DNA of 64,000 bases, taken from NCBI RefSeq assembly GCF_024347495.1, contig NZ_AP025490.1, positions 806,001 to 870,000 of the forward strand. Reading direction: 5' to 3'. Shown here piece by piece: positions 49,763 through 59,877 of the stretch (its first letter is position 1; every line of letters starts with the position of its first letter). The stretch comes from Vibrio gallaecicus. Its GTDB lineage: Bacteria > Pseudomonadota > Gammaproteobacteria > Enterobacterales > Vibrionaceae. The position numbers were made by a program, and so were the translations under genes. Under the pieces are notes generated by a model that had not been told where the DNA came from, searched no databases, and worked only from the letters and a program-made list of their open reading frames with translations.

Positions 49763-50878
49763 ATGTCTACTTTTAAAAAGACATTACTAGGTGCAGCAGT
49801 TTCAACGCTGATGTTCAGTGGCGCAGCATTTGCCGAAGGCGCAAACAGCGATGCAGCAAAAAACTATTTAACGAAAGACTCATTTTCTTATGAAGTGTAC
49901 GGCATCATTGCAATGCAAGCGGCTTATCGTGATTACGATTCTGGCGTTAGCGCAACAGATGACAATCTAGGCGGGACACAACTAAATAACGAATCACGAA
50001 TTGGTTTCCGCGGTAAGAAAGATTTCGCAAACTTTGGTCCAACGTTTATTTGGCAAATTGAAGGTGGTTATGTAGATCCAAGCTTCGGTGGTGAAGGTGC
50101 TGGTCTTGGTGAGCGTGATACGTTTGTTGGTTTCGAAAGTGAATCACTAGGTCAAGTTCGTTTAGGTCGTGTGTTAACACCTATGTACGAATTAGTTGAT
50201 TGGCCTGCATCTAACCCAGGTTTGGGTGATGTATATGACTGGGGTGGTGCGATCGGCGGAGCTAAGTATCAAGATCGTCAATCAAATACCATTCGTTGGG
50301 ATAGCCCAATGTACAACGAGGCGCTGTCATTTGATGTTGCTGTAGGTGCTGGTGATAAAGCTGGTTTAGGTGAAGGGGATGATTACTGGAGTGGCTTAGC
50401 GGCACACTACAAATTAGGTCCAATCCAATTTGATGCTGCGTATGAAGCAAACCGTAATATTGTGTCTGAAGGAGCTAATTGGTCGAACGATACTTACTTA
50501 GTTGGTATGCAAGGTTGGTTTGATAACGGCATTTCATTCTTCGCACAATATAAAATGATGGAAGCATCAGCAGGCAGTACAGATGAGAAGCAAGACGCAA
50601 TGTCTGCAGGCTTGATGTACACCACTGGTGATTGGCAATACAAGTTGGGCTACGCAGCAAACTTCGAACTTGAGCGTAACGGCAAAACAATTGATAACAC
50701 AGACGACAACGTGATTTCTGCACAAGTGATGTACTTTGTAGATCCTTCTGCGGTTATTTATGTTCGTGCACGTACTTTAGACTTTGGTGACGGTGCTGAA
50801 ACGATTGACAACACAGGTGAACGTTGGAAATCAGCAGATTACGATGAGCTTTCTGTAGGTGTTGAATACTACTTCTAA
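49763..50878 (+). CDS. chiP: Chitoporin (chitooligosaccharide-specific outer-membrane porin)
   Basis: Trimeric outer-membrane channel for chitin oligosaccharides. The 371-residue precursor has a signal peptide (cut near AAFA-EG, 24/25), then shares remembered blocks with Vibrio harveyi ChiP: GANSDAAKNYL, DSFSYEVYG, IWQIEGGYV, GRVLTPMYELVDWP and a C-terminal SVGVEYYF barrel signal. OmpU-type general porins are the main alternative but lack the VLTPMYELVDWP block. Its substrate would feed the chitobiase encoded 5 kb upstream. Confidence 0.88.
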   Translation: MSTFKKTLLGAAVSTLMFSGAAFAEGANSDAAKNYLTKDSFSYEVYGIIAMQAAYRDYDSGVSATDDNLGGTQLNNESRIGFRGKKDFANFGPTFIWQIEGGYVDPSFGGEGAGLGERDTFVGFESESLGQVRLGRVLTPMYELVDWPASNPGLGDVYDWGGAIGGAKYQDRQSNTIRWDSPMYNEALSFDVAVGAGDKAGLGEGDDYWSGLAAHYKLGPIQFDAAYEANRNIVSEGANWSNDTYLVGMQGWFDNGISFFAQYKMMEASAGSTDEKQDAMSAGLMYTTGDWQYKLGYAANFELERNGKTIDNTDDNVISAQVMYFVDPSAVIYVRARTLDFGDGAETIDNTGERWKSADYDELSVGVEYYF

Positions 50879-50932
50879 CCTTCAATTAACACATGTTTTT
50901 GAAAAGCATTGTAGATTGATGTGAAGCTAAAT

Positions 50933-50958
50933 AAGGGTATGCATGTCATGCCCTTTCC
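50933..50958 (+). terminator. Weak terminator or attenuator between chiP and the DUF2057 gene
   Basis: A 9-bp stem with one G-T pair (aagggtatg / catgccctt) and 5-nt loop, followed by a short pyrimidine tract TTCCTCGTT. Only part of chiP transcripts may continue into the next gene. Confidence 0.5.
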
Positions 50959-50978
50959 TCGTTAAATTGGTAATTATT

Positions 50979-51593
50979 ATGACTGTAAAAAAATCTTTAT
51001 TGCTTGGTGCTATTCCTTTTCTATTTTCTTCCTTTGCTATGGCTAGCGGAACATTAATACTTCAAAAAGAGATGGTTCCTCAAGTTCTCAACGGTGAAGC
51101 TATTGCGGCTTCTCACTTTACCGCTCAAAACACTATCCAATTAGAAGATGGAAAAAACCAATTGGCATTAACCGTTGGACAAATTGTTTTTGAAGACGGA
51201 AAACGCAGAAAGTACGATTCTCAACCGATTCTATTGAGTTTTGAAGCTCAGCCAGATCAAGTGTTATCCATTAACTACCCAACATTTCGTACGATAGAAG
51301 ATGCGAAAAAATTTGAACGTTCACCGGTTATCACATTGTCGGCTGAGAATGGTGAAGCGGTTCAGTATGAACTTGGTCAGTTGAACAAAGGTGGTTTACA
51401 AGGTTTTAGAGACTTTGAAAGAGAAGTTGCTGAGTACAATCAAAAATCTGGAAATGAAGTATCAGGAAAAGTGAAGAAAACAGTACCAATGTCTGAGATA
51501 AAAAATGTCGCAATGTTGCAAAGTGATTTTTCTAAATTGGATGCTGAGCAACAGCAAGAATTCATGCAATGGGCGATGCGTAATTTAAAGTAA
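50979..51593 (+). CDS. DUF2057 (YccT-type) periplasmic protein
   Basis: A 204-residue secreted protein of unknown function. The ATG at 50979 places a proper signal peptide at the N-terminus (MTVKKSLLLGAIPFLFSSFAMASG); an upstream ATG at 50943 lies inside the putative attenuator hairpin and adds an odd hydrophobic leader. The body starts with beta-rich GTLILQKEMVPQVLNGEAI and has a charged C-terminus. It follows chiP by 100 bp and may be partly co-transcribed. Confidence 0.82.
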   Translation: MTVKKSLLLGAIPFLFSSFAMASGTLILQKEMVPQVLNGEAIAASHFTAQNTIQLEDGKNQLALTVGQIVFEDGKRRKYDSQPILLSFEAQPDQVLSINYPTFRTIEDAKKFERSPVITLSAENGEAVQYELGQLNKGGLQGFRDFEREVAEYNQKSGNEVSGKVKKTVPMSEIKNVAMLQSDFSKLDAEQQQEFMQWAMRNLK

Positions 51594-51703
51594 TTTCTAG
51601 CATTGTAGATTTGCCTTAGGGTGGTAAAATGTCGCCACTTTTACCCTTGTATCCGCAGCTGGTATTGATTATATCGCTGCACATCCATCTCTAAGGTATT
51701 TAA

Positions 51704-53131
51704 ATGACGGTTAAAACTCGTTTTGCTCCAAGCCCTACTGGCTATCTTCACGTTGGTGGTGCACGTACTGCACTTTACTCTTGGCTGTTTGCTAAAAACC
51801 AAGGCGGTGAATTTGTTCTTCGTATTGAAGACACTGACTTAGAGCGTAACTCTCAAGAAGCAGTAGATGCGATCTTAGAAGGCATGCAATGGATGGGTAT
51901 GGAGTGGGATGAAGGTCCTTACTACCAATCTAAGCGTTTTGACCGTTACAATGAAATGGTTGATAAACTTCTTGCAGAAGACAAAGCATTCAAATGTTAT
52001 GCATCTAAAGAACTGCTTGACGAAATTCGTGAAGAGCAAGAAGCAAACAAAGAAATGGCTCGTTACGATGCAAACCACCCTAAAATTGTTGCAGCAAACG
52101 AAGCAGCAAACGAAGGTGATGCATGCGTTATCCGTTTCCGCAACCCGAAAGAAGGCAGTGTAGTTTTTGATGACCAAATTCGTGGTCGTATCGAAATCTC
52201 AAACAGCCAACTTGATGACCTGATCATCCGTCGTACAGACGGTGCACCAACCTATAACTTCGTTGTTGTGGTTGATGACTGGGACATGGGTATCACACAT
52301 GTTGTTCGTGGTGAAGACCACATCAACAATACACCTCGTCAAATCAACATCTATGAAGCACTAGGCGCGCCAGTTCCAACTTTCGCTCACTGTGCAATGA
52401 TTCTTGGTGATGACGGTGCGAAACTTTCTAAGCGTCACGGTGCTGTTTCTGTAATGCAATACCGCGATGAAGGTTACCTGCCAAATGCTCTAAACAACTA
52501 TCTAGTTCGTTTGGGCTGGTCTAACGGTGACCAAGAAATCTTCTCTCAAGAAGAGATGATTAACTTGTTCAGCTTAAATGCGATCAGCAAGTCTGCATCT
52601 GCGTTCAACACTGATAAGTTACTTTGGTTGAACAACCACTACATTAAAACTTCTGAACCTGAGTACGTTGCAAAATACCTACAATGGCACCTAGATGAGC
52701 AGAAGATTGATACTGCTAATGGTCCTGCAATCACTGAAGTGATCAAGCTAGTTGGCGAGCGTTGTAATACGCTTATTGAACTTGCTGAGCAATCTCGCTA
52801 TTTCTACGAAGATTTCTCTGAGTTTGAAGCTGGCGCAGCTAAGAAGCACTTACGTGGCGTAGCAAAAGGTCCACTAGAGCTAGCATTGGCGAAAGCTGAA
52901 GCACTTGAAGACTTCACAACTGCAAACATCAAAGAGGGTGTTATTGCTGCTGTATGTGAAGAGCTAGAGATCGGAATGGGTAAAATCGGTATGCCACTTC
53001 GCGTAGCAGTAACCGGTGGCGGTCAGTCTCCTTCTGTTGACGCAGTAATGGAACTTGTTGGTAAAGAGCGTGTTGTTGCTCGTATCAAGATGGCTCTAGA
53101 ATTCATTGCTGAGCGTGAAGCTAACGCTTAA
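51704..53131 (+). CDS. gltX: Glutamyl-tRNA synthetase
   Basis: Class I synthetase charging tRNA-Glu. The 475-residue protein has the HIGH-type motif in [16 protein letters not shown], the zinc-like region around C96-C137 (KCYASKELL...ACVIRF) and [11 protein letters not shown]. Spacing of 110 bp to the DUF2057 gene suggests its own promoter. The product Glu-tRNA also feeds HemA. Confidence 0.98.
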   Translation: MTVKTRFAPSPTGYLHVGGARTALYSWLFAKNQGGEFVLRIEDTDLERNSQEAVDAILEGMQWMGMEWDEGPYYQSKRFDRYNEMVDKLLAEDKAFKCYASKELLDEIREEQEANKEMARYDANHPKIVAANEAANEGDACVIRFRNPKEGSVVFDDQIRGRIEISNSQLDDLIIRRTDGAPTYNFVVVVDDWDMGITHVVRGEDHINNTPRQINIYEALGAPVPTFAHCAMILGDDGAKLSKRHGAVSVMQYRDEGYLPNALNNYLVRLGWSNGDQEIFSQEEMINLFSLNAISKSASAFNTDKLLWLNNHYIKTSEPEYVAKYLQWHLDEQKIDTANGPAITEVIKLVGERCNTLIELAEQSRYFYEDFSEFEAGAAKKHLRGVAKGPLELALAKAEALEDFTTANIKEGVIAAVCEELEIGMGKIGMPLRVAVTGGGQSPSVDAVMELVGKERVVARIKMALEFIAEREANA

Positions 53132-53148
53132 TATGCAATGACATAAAA

Positions 53149-53186
53149 GAAAAGGGGGCAGTAACTTCGGTTACTGCCCCCTTTTT
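53149..53186. terminator. Bidirectional terminator between gltX and the APE cluster
   Basis: A 15-bp perfect stem (aaagggggcagtaac and its complement) with the stable TTCG tetraloop and T5 run, shared by the convergent units. Confidence 0.93.
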
Positions 53187-53235
53187 GTTCTTGTCTGCAA
53201 TAACATTCTTTATTTACTAATAAAGAGTTTTCGAA

Positions 53236-54459
53236 TTAGATTTTTTTGAAAATTATTGAGGTATTAATTCCGCCGAAAGCAAAGTTGTTACTCATTAAGT
53301 ACTCGACTTCCAGTTCTCGACCTGTACCTGTGATGTAATCCAGCTTTCCGCAGTTTTCATCTATATTTTCTAAGTTAAGAGTCGGGCTAAACCAACCGGA
53401 GTGCATCATTTCTAAACTTAGCCATGCTTCAATGGCGCCACATGCCCCTAAAGTATGCCCGAAGTAGCTTTTTAAAGAGCTAATGGGTACTTCACCAAAG
53501 ATATTGGCCGTTGCATTACTTTCGGCAATGTCACCTTTGTCTGTTGCGGTGCCATGAGCAGAAACAAACCCAATTTTCTCAGCTGGAAGTTTGGCGTCTT
53601 TTAGTGCTTTTTCCATACAAATTTGCATGGTTTCCATTTGAGGTTGCGTGACATGCGCAGCATCACAATTACTCGCAAAGCCAATGATTTCAGCATAGAT
53701 CTTAGCGCCACGAGCTACTGCATGATCGTATTCTTCAAGAACTAACGTGCCAGCACCTTCACCGATAACTAGCCCATCTCGATCTTTGTCGTACGGGCTA
53801 GGTGATGTCTTCGGGTTGTCATTTTTAAGGCTGGTGGCAAATAATGTGTCGAACACGGCTGATTCTGTCGGGCAAAGTTCTTCGCCACCACCGGCAACCA
53901 TAACGGTTTGGTAACCATGTTTGATCGCTTCATAGGCATAACCAATGGCTTGGCTACCAGATGTACATGCGCTGCTGGTTGGGATTACTCGACCTTTTAA
54001 ACCAAAAAACAGACCGACATTGACTGCTGCGGTATGCGGCATCATTTGAACATAGGTAGTCGCTGTAATTGCGCGTGTTGATTTTTCATTTAGCATCACA
54101 CCAAATGCACCAACTGCGTCTGTACTACCCGTTGAAGATCCGTAGGCAATACCCGTTTCACCGTTAGTGAGAATATCATGACCGATTAAACCGGCTTGCT
54201 CTAAAGCATTTTCAGTCGCAACAGTAGCAAGGCGGGACACACGTCCCATACCTCTAACTTGTTTACGCTTGTAGTGTTTTGGCAGCTCAAAACCATCAAT
54301 TGGAGCGGCAAGCTTGGTGTTTAGACCATCATATTGCTCAAAACTTGGCATGTACTGAGTGGCATTTTCACAAGCTTTGAGTTTAGGTTCGATTTGCTGC
54401 CAATCATTACCAAAAGCGGTGACACCTGACATTCCAGTGACGACAACTCGGCGGGTCAT
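53236..54459 (-). CDS. apeR: Beta-ketoacyl-ACP synthase of the aryl-polyene cluster (ApeR type)
   Basis: A FabF-like ketosynthase of 407 residues with the intact C165-H302-H335 triad (TSSACTSG, SAHGTATDKG, FGHTLGACG). In APE systems the second ketosynthase is proposed to help supply or extend the starter; its precise role is less certain than that of ApeO. It is the last gene of the minus-strand cluster and overlaps the ketoreductase by 4 bp. The symbol is assigned by gene order. Confidence 0.82.
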   Translation of the reverse strand: MTRRVVVTGMSGVTAFGNDWQQIEPKLKACENATQYMPSFEQYDGLNTKLAAPIDGFELPKHYKRKQVRGMGRVSRLATVATENALEQAGLIGHDILTNGETGIAYGSSTGSTDAVGAFGVMLNEKSTRAITATTYVQMMPHTAAVNVGLFFGLKGRVIPTSSACTSGSQAIGYAYEAIKHGYQTVMVAGGGEELCPTESAVFDTLFATSLKNDNPKTSPSPYDKDRDGLVIGEGAGTLVLEEYDHAVARGAKIYAEIIGFASNCDAAHVTQPQMETMQICMEKALKDAKLPAEKIGFVSAHGTATDKGDIAESNATANIFGEVPISSLKSYFGHTLGACGAIEAWLSLEMMHSGWFSPTLNLENIDENCGKLDYITGTGRELEVEYLMSNNFAFGGINTSIIFKKI

Positions 54460-55181
54460 ACTAAGCCTCCATTCACTGAAATTACTTGGCGTGTCACATA
54501 GCCAGCAATATCAGACATCAAGTAGCTGACAAGCCCTGCGACCTCTTCTGGCTCGCCCATACGGCGGAGCGGAACTTGCGGTAACGCGTGTTCTTTCACA
54601 TGCTCATCAACCATGCCTGTATCAATTAGACCAGGAGCCACACAGTTTACTGTGATTTTTCGTTTAGCTAGTTCAAGCGCGAGCGATTTGGTTGCACCAA
54701 TCACACCTGCTTTTGCCGCTGAATAGTTGGTTTGACCACGGTTACCCATGATCCCAGAAACAGAAGCCAAAGTAACAATGCGCCCGCCTTTACGTTTTTG
54801 AACCATAGGCATCACACAAGGGTGTAGGACGTTGTAGAAGCTATCTAGATTGGTGTGAATCACCCCATCCCATTCTTCTTCAGTCATGGCTGGGAAAGCG
54901 GTATCTCTGGTAATTCCGGCATTATTTACAACACCATAGTAAGCACCATGTTGTTCAATATCGGCTTCTAAGGTTTCACGGCATTGCGCTCGGTTGCTGA
55001 TATCAAATTGGATTAAGCGCCCTGAAGCGCCCTGTGCTTTAATCGATTCAAGTGTTGCCTGCGCACCTGCTTTGTCGCCCATGTAATGAACGGCGATTTC
55101 AAATCCATCTTTTGCCAGTTGAATGGCGATTGCTTTGCCGATGCCTTTGCTGGCACCCGTGACGAGTACTTGACGAGTCAT
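54456..55181 (-). CDS. apeQ: 3-oxoacyl-ACP reductase of the aryl-polyene cluster (ApeQ)
   Basis: FabG-like short-chain dehydrogenase, 241 residues, reducing beta-ketoacyl-ACP during polyene extension. It has TGASKGIGKAIA for NADPH, NNAG (86-89) and the catalytic S140, Y153 and K157. It overlaps both neighbours by 4 bp (ATGA type), a sign of translational coupling. Confidence 0.87.
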   Translation of the reverse strand: MTRQVLVTGASKGIGKAIAIQLAKDGFEIAVHYMGDKAGAQATLESIKAQGASGRLIQFDISNRAQCRETLEADIEQHGAYYGVVNNAGITRDTAFPAMTEEEWDGVIHTNLDSFYNVLHPCVMPMVQKRKGGRIVTLASVSGIMGNRGQTNYSAAKAGVIGATKSLALELAKRKITVNCVAPGLIDTGMVDEHVKEHALPQVPLRRMGEPEEVAGLVSYLMSDIAGYVTRQVISVNGGLV

Positions 55182-55642
55182 GACTGGCTCCTAGTTTTCA
55201 TTTCTTGTAATTTTTCTTGAGTTGGGACGTACACATTTAACTGACATTGAGCTAATGGTTCACCAGCACATTTAATGTTTGCTGTAAAAACCGCCATGCC
55301 ATTATCTTCCATCAATTGCTCTGCAAAAATATCTAGGGTTTGTCCAACCGAAAATTCATCACACTGTGCTTGATATCGCCGAGAACCTAATAAAAATCCG
55401 ATAGGCGCTTCTTTTCCTTTTTGGTGTGCGTGGTAGCCCGACCAAGCCGCGATAGACTGCGCCATAAATTCAATGCCTACGTAAGCAGGTATGGATTGGG
55501 TTTCTTTATCAAAAAATAGATTCTGTTCACTAATCGTGACTTGGCAATGGATGGATTCATCTTCAACTTTGATGGCTCTATCGATGAAAATCATTGGAGC
55601 ATCGTGAGGAAGTAAAACATCAATGGAAGGGATATCAGTCAT
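55178..55642 (-). CDS. apeP: Hotdog-fold 3-hydroxyacyl-ACP dehydratase of the aryl-polyene cluster (ApeP)
   Basis: A 154-residue FabZ/FabA-like dehydratase making the trans double bonds of the polyene. LLPHDAPM (H13) and VGIEFMAQSIAAWSGYHA (E58) supply the likely catalytic pair, and GFLLGSRRYQ is typical of this subgroup. It overlaps the ketosynthase by 8 bp and the ketoreductase by 4 bp. In characterised APE systems it acts with a second dehydratase (ApeI), not in this window. Confidence 0.85.
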   Translation of the reverse strand: MTDIPSIDVLLPHDAPMIFIDRAIKVEDESIHCQVTISEQNLFFDKETQSIPAYVGIEFMAQSIAAWSGYHAHQKGKEAPIGFLLGSRRYQAQCDEFSVGQTLDIFAEQLMEDNGMAVFTANIKCAGEPLAQCQLNVYVPTQEKLQEMKTRSQS

Positions 55643-56822
55643 TTACGACACCAAAAATAAGGCTAATGTTGTTACCACCAAAAGCAAACGAGTTGCTTAA
55701 GATATTTGTTTTTTTTATTTGTTGTGGGCAGTTTATCAAATCAATGTCGATGTCAGCAGCTTTATCCTGACATTTTTGTAAGGGAAGCGGTAAGTTGTGC
55801 TTCAGTATATGCCACGCAATAGCGGCTTCGACTGCACTTGCTGCCCCCAAAGTATGCCCAGTAATAGGTTTAGTGGAACTAACTGGCACTTTAGCCCCAA
55901 ATACTCTGTGTATTGCTTTGCTTTCCATCGAATCATTTAATGGGGTCGCAGTACCATGAGCATTGATATAACCAATATCTTGAGGAGATAACTGAGCGGC
56001 ATGCAATGCTTTTTTCATTGCTTGTTCAGCTCCATTACCTTCAGGGTGGGGCGCTGAAATATGATGAGCATCGGAACTGTCACCCGCGCCTAGTAATGCA
56101 ATAGTCGGTCTGCTATCACTTGCTGGCTTATTTTTGCTCAGCAACATAAAGGCTGCCGCTTCACCGATATTGATGCCATTTCTTTTTGAACTAAATGGTT
56201 GGCATAAAGTGGATGACAGAGCTTCAAGCCCATGGAATCCATTCAATGTAAGCTTACATAATGTATCGGCTCCGCCGACTAATACCGCATCGACCATTCC
56301 CGAATTTAATAAGCGTTGAGCAGTTAAGAAAACTCGCCCACTTGAAGAACAAGCGGTCGAAATCGCGTAGTGAGGACCATTAATATCGTAATACTGGCTT
56401 AAAAAGTCTGTGATATTGCCTAACTCTTGCTGTGAATAGCTAAAGTCACCAGGGAACTGTCCATTGTCTAATTTGTGCTTAAAGGCAGTTTCACCATCAG
56501 CAATGCCTGAGGTACTGGTGCCCACGACGATAGCAATACGATCTGTCCCATATTGCTTTTTCATCAACTCAATAGTCGGCTCAATTTGTTTCAAAGCTGA
56601 AAGTGCAAGGCGGTTATTGCGAGTATTAAATTTTTGCAAATACTCAGGAAGGTTCGGTAATGATTCCGAAACCCTACCAACAATCGTCGCTTTTCCGTCA
56701 TTTAAAATCTGTAAGTCTTCAACCATATTAGGGTTGTAACCACTTTCTAAACGATGGTGTATATCTGTGATTTGTGACCCAAGGGCGGAATGGAAACCAC
56801 AGTCATGAATATAAATAGGCAT
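55635..56822 (-). CDS. apeO: Beta-ketoacyl-ACP synthase of the aryl-polyene cluster (ApeO)
   Basis: A 395-residue ketosynthase with the C158-H289-H323 triad (STACSSSGRVF, NAHGTATPLND, TGHTLGAASA). By cluster position it corresponds to the chain-extending ketosynthase that pairs with the chain-length factor ApeC, which would be encoded beyond the window. It lies 2 bp downstream of the DUF3261 gene. Confidence 0.85.
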   Translation of the reverse strand: MPIYIHDCGFHSALGSQITDIHHRLESGYNPNMVEDLQILNDGKATIVGRVSESLPNLPEYLQKFNTRNNRLALSALKQIEPTIELMKKQYGTDRIAIVVGTSTSGIADGETAFKHKLDNGQFPGDFSYSQQELGNITDFLSQYYDINGPHYAISTACSSSGRVFLTAQRLLNSGMVDAVLVGGADTLCKLTLNGFHGLEALSSTLCQPFSSKRNGINIGEAAAFMLLSKNKPASDSRPTIALLGAGDSSDAHHISAPHPEGNGAEQAMKKALHAAQLSPQDIGYINAHGTATPLNDSMESKAIHRVFGAKVPVSSTKPITGHTLGAASAVEAAIAWHILKHNLPLPLQKCQDKAADIDIDLINCPQQIKKTNILSNSFAFGGNNISLIFGVVND

Positions 56823-56824
56823 AG

Positions 56825-57499
56825 TTACTCGTTCTTTATTGGCGGATTAACGATGGTTGAATTTAGGGTTTGAATCTTAATTTTATAGCCTTGAGTGAGG
56901 TGCTTGAAGGTCACTTTTTTCGCTAACTTGTCAGGTTGGGTATCACTTGGTTTTTCATCTGCCGGGTATTGGTAAGTGATTTCGATAATGGCGTGGTCGC
57001 TCTCATCAAATATCTTTCGAGTCTCATTCGTTTCTACCATATACCACCCAATCGCTTGCAATGGTTGCTGCCATGCATCTATTGGCCAAAGTGTAATCAT
57101 TAAGTTGAATAAGATCTGCTCTGGTTGAGGCAAGGTTTGATCTAACCCGGTGAGAATGTCGGTGTCTATTTGATTGTCTTGATATGTCAAAGATAGAATT
57201 CGTGTTCCCCATGAAGAAAATCCTGCAAGAATGACTTTATCTGCATCGACTTGAAGCTGAACGGGTAACTGATGAGTTTTGTCTTCCCATGTCGCACTGA
57301 TCAGTTGGCTAGCTGTGACTGAATAACCTAACTCATAAGGCTGAGGTAAAGTCAGATCAATGCCCGGTTCTATCGTGACAGACGATCCTTTAGGCTGCAA
57401 AGCATTCATCGAGCAAGCGTTTAGAAGTAGCGCAATACAAGTTATTAAACTGAAATGAATAAAACGCCAGGTTTTAATGTCTTTTATCTTCACACTCAC
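56825..57499 (-). CDS. DUF3261 lipoprotein of the aryl-polyene cluster
   Basis: A 224-residue predicted outer-membrane lipoprotein (lipobox LLLNACS, C29). The remainder is beta-rich and ends in FKHLTQGYKIKIQTLNS, reminiscent of LolB-type ligand pockets. The family is found mainly in APE clusters; it is probably the acceptor for the LolA-like carrier encoded upstream, but this is inference. It is 20 bp from the MMPL gene. Confidence 0.8.
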   Translation of the reverse strand: MSVKIKDIKTWRFIHFSLITCIALLLNACSMNALQPKGSSVTIEPGIDLTLPQPYELGYSVTASQLISATWEDKTHQLPVQLQVDADKVILAGFSSWGTRILSLTYQDNQIDTDILTGLDQTLPQPEQILFNLMITLWPIDAWQQPLQAIGWYMVETNETRKIFDESDHAIIEITYQYPADEKPSDTQPDKLAKKVTFKHLTQGYKIKIQTLNSTIVNPPIKNE

Positions 57500-57519
57500 G
57501 AGTCTTAGTTCCTATGCTT

Positions 57520-59877
57520 TCATACTGATTGTTGAGGGCGCTGTAACGCCATCGGGGATAATAGCCAAGCAACAAAAATCCCGGTTAGTACAGTAATGCC
57601 AAAACTATGAATAGCATGGGTGTTACTTAGAGAAAGTAGCCCAAATGACAGCAGTGTCGTTAAGCAAGATAAGGTGACTGCTAATAAAGTGCTTTGGCTC
57701 TTTTTCTGCTCAGCAAAAAATAAGGTGTAATCAATCCCTATCCCTAAAATTAAGATAAGCCCGAGTAAATTAAACAAGTTCAACGATGACCCTAATAGCG
57801 CAGTAATGGCTAATCCCGATACTCCTGCGATTAACGATGGAGTGACCATGAGTACACTATGTTTGAAACCATAACGAACGGAAAGTACAGCTAAAATTAC
57901 AGCCAGAGCGATGATTAGTAGCTCGGTGACTTTTGTACGATATTGAGTAAACAAATCAGATATTTCATTCGCTTTGTTCAAATACCTGATTGGGTTATTT
58001 TCTGAATCTTGATGTGCTGTTTTTGATGCTAACCAGTTTTGAAATACTTCAGGATCTTGGATGCTTTTAATTAACACAACAGAGGCTGAGAGACCATCAA
58101 TAGGGTTAAGCCAAAGCGGTTTCACTGGTTTTGAAACAGGTGAAGCTAAAAAATCTTGTACATTAAATGGGGTAAATGGTGTTATCTCTGGAAACTTCTT
58201 CCAGCCCAACGTGGATTGAAGTGAGGCTTGCTGTGATAGATACAATTGCTGAACAAGTTGATGGTTTTGTTCTTGCTCTGCAATAGTCGGTAAATATTGA
58301 TTAATGCTTTGATAACCCGTGATCACTCCTTGTTCAATCAATCTATCTAAATCTTTTGAGACATGAGAAATTTTAGACAGCAGTAATTGAGGATCTTCTT
58401 CTGTGATTAACAGCATATCTTGCGATTGACTGACGCCTGATAAAGAAGCAATCAATTCTTCTTGATGCTTAAGGGAGTCCGGCATAGCTTGCAGCTGACG
58501 AATGTCGTCGTTGTAGCTTACTTGGGTAAGAGTAACCAAACTTAATACGAATAAAGCAGAAGGTAATATGACCTTAAATTGGGGCTTATCCCACAGCGAA
58601 AACCACATTGCCCAGATCTTGGTTAATGGCAAAGGAGCATCGGCACTTGGTTTTTCAGCCAGTACTGGATACCAACATACAACGCTCACGTAAGCAGCGA
58701 TTAGACCAATTGATGAAAATAAGGCCAGTTGTTGTAAGCCGGGAAAAGGTGCGGCTAACAAGCCAAGATAACCAACAAGGCTCGTTGCTAAACCTAGAGA
58801 AATAGCGACGAATATGTGTTTTAAGCCTTTCTGGCTATTCCATGATTGCCCAGCCGCTAATCTATCGGTGAGGTAGTGGAAAGCGTAATCAATTGATACA
58901 CCAATCAAGCTAGCCCCAAAAACAAGGCTAAAAAGATGTACTTGTCCAAATATGGCGACAGTACTGGCTAAGGCAACCAGCAATCCGGTACTAATGGAAA
59001 GTAATGCTAATGCGAGTGGAAGCGCACTGCGGAAAGTAAACCAAATCAGTAAAATAACCCCGATTAATGAGCCAATACCAATGGTGCTGATTTCTGACTT
59101 CGCGCTTTGCGTTCCATAGTCCGCATAGAACACGACTCCGGTATGAAAAATATCGACTTCAAATTGACCTTCGACTTGTTTCTTTAGCTCTATGATTTCA
59201 GAAAGGTGACTTTGAGTTTGTAAACTATAAGGTGACTCTTTAAGAGTAGCTGTCACCAAGATGTAAAACTGCTCGTTCTTTGTAACGGTTAAATACCCAT
59301 TCTTGAAAGTAAAATTACTAGATTGAGAACCAACTTCATTTAGGTAATCTCGAAACAACAAGAATGGGTCACTAACCAGTTCAGTTGCCGTTACTCCTGA
59401 AAAAGGGTTGTAGAGCGATTGAATTACATATTGTGTCTGCTGCTTTGGAGATTGCTCCAGCATTTTTTTTTGAGATGGGGTGAGCAACTGAGATCGGTGC
59501 TGAAAATAAAAATCGGCCCATTTTGCCTGTGTCTGCTGGCTGATCTTTCCTTGTATGTCTTCAAATAAAGGCTGTTTAATACGCTGATTTAACTGGTGGA
59601 GATCTCGCTCAAACTGTTTCACTGCTGAAATAACCGTTTCTTTAGAAGACCCACTGACCATAAATACTACTTGATTACTCATTGAAGCTGAGATTTGTTG
59701 GAAAGCCTGCTCAGCAATTGGGTCTTGCTGGTTTTGAGGAAGTAATCTAAGGATATTGGTTTCAATAGGGATAGAAGGTGAAAAAGCGAATTGCTTTATC
59801 AACAATCCGCTAAAAAATACAACGATGATCAGCCAGAGTAAGGCGAGCTTAGAACTTAAATTGTTGCGCTTCTGCAT
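57520..59877 (-). CDS. MMPL/RND-family exporter of the aryl-polyene cluster
   Basis: A 785-residue inner-membrane transporter with two six-helix halves: TM1 at about 10-30, then 265-435 (including SLIGVSIDYAFHYLTDR) and 440-460, then 640-775 (including LILGIGIDYTLFFAEQK). The two GxxxDY signatures match MMPL proteins that move lipids or lipid-like polyenes. Large periplasmic loops lie at about 40-260 and 465-635. It starts inside the LolA-like gene's end (29-bp overlap). Presumed to export the APE lipid. Confidence 0.87.
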   Translation of the reverse strand: MQKRNNLSSKLALLWLIIVVFFSGLLIKQFAFSPSIPIETNILRLLPQNQQDPIAEQAFQQISASMSNQVVFMVSGSSKETVISAVKQFERDLHQLNQRIKQPLFEDIQGKISQQTQAKWADFYFQHRSQLLTPSQKKMLEQSPKQQTQYVIQSLYNPFSGVTATELVSDPFLLFRDYLNEVGSQSSNFTFKNGYLTVTKNEQFYILVTATLKESPYSLQTQSHLSEIIELKKQVEGQFEVDIFHTGVVFYADYGTQSAKSEISTIGIGSLIGVILLIWFTFRSALPLALALLSISTGLLVALASTVAIFGQVHLFSLVFGASLIGVSIDYAFHYLTDRLAAGQSWNSQKGLKHIFVAISLGLATSLVGYLGLLAAPFPGLQQLALFSSIGLIAAYVSVVCWYPVLAEKPSADAPLPLTKIWAMWFSLWDKPQFKVILPSALFVLSLVTLTQVSYNDDIRQLQAMPDSLKHQEELIASLSGVSQSQDMLLITEEDPQLLLSKISHVSKDLDRLIEQGVITGYQSINQYLPTIAEQEQNHQLVQQLYLSQQASLQSTLGWKKFPEITPFTPFNVQDFLASPVSKPVKPLWLNPIDGLSASVVLIKSIQDPEVFQNWLASKTAHQDSENNPIRYLNKANEISDLFTQYRTKVTELLIIALAVILAVLSVRYGFKHSVLMVTPSLIAGVSGLAITALLGSSLNLFNLLGLILILGIGIDYTLFFAEQKKSQSTLLAVTLSCLTTLLSFGLLSLSNTHAIHSFGITVLTGIFVAWLLSPMALQRPQQSV

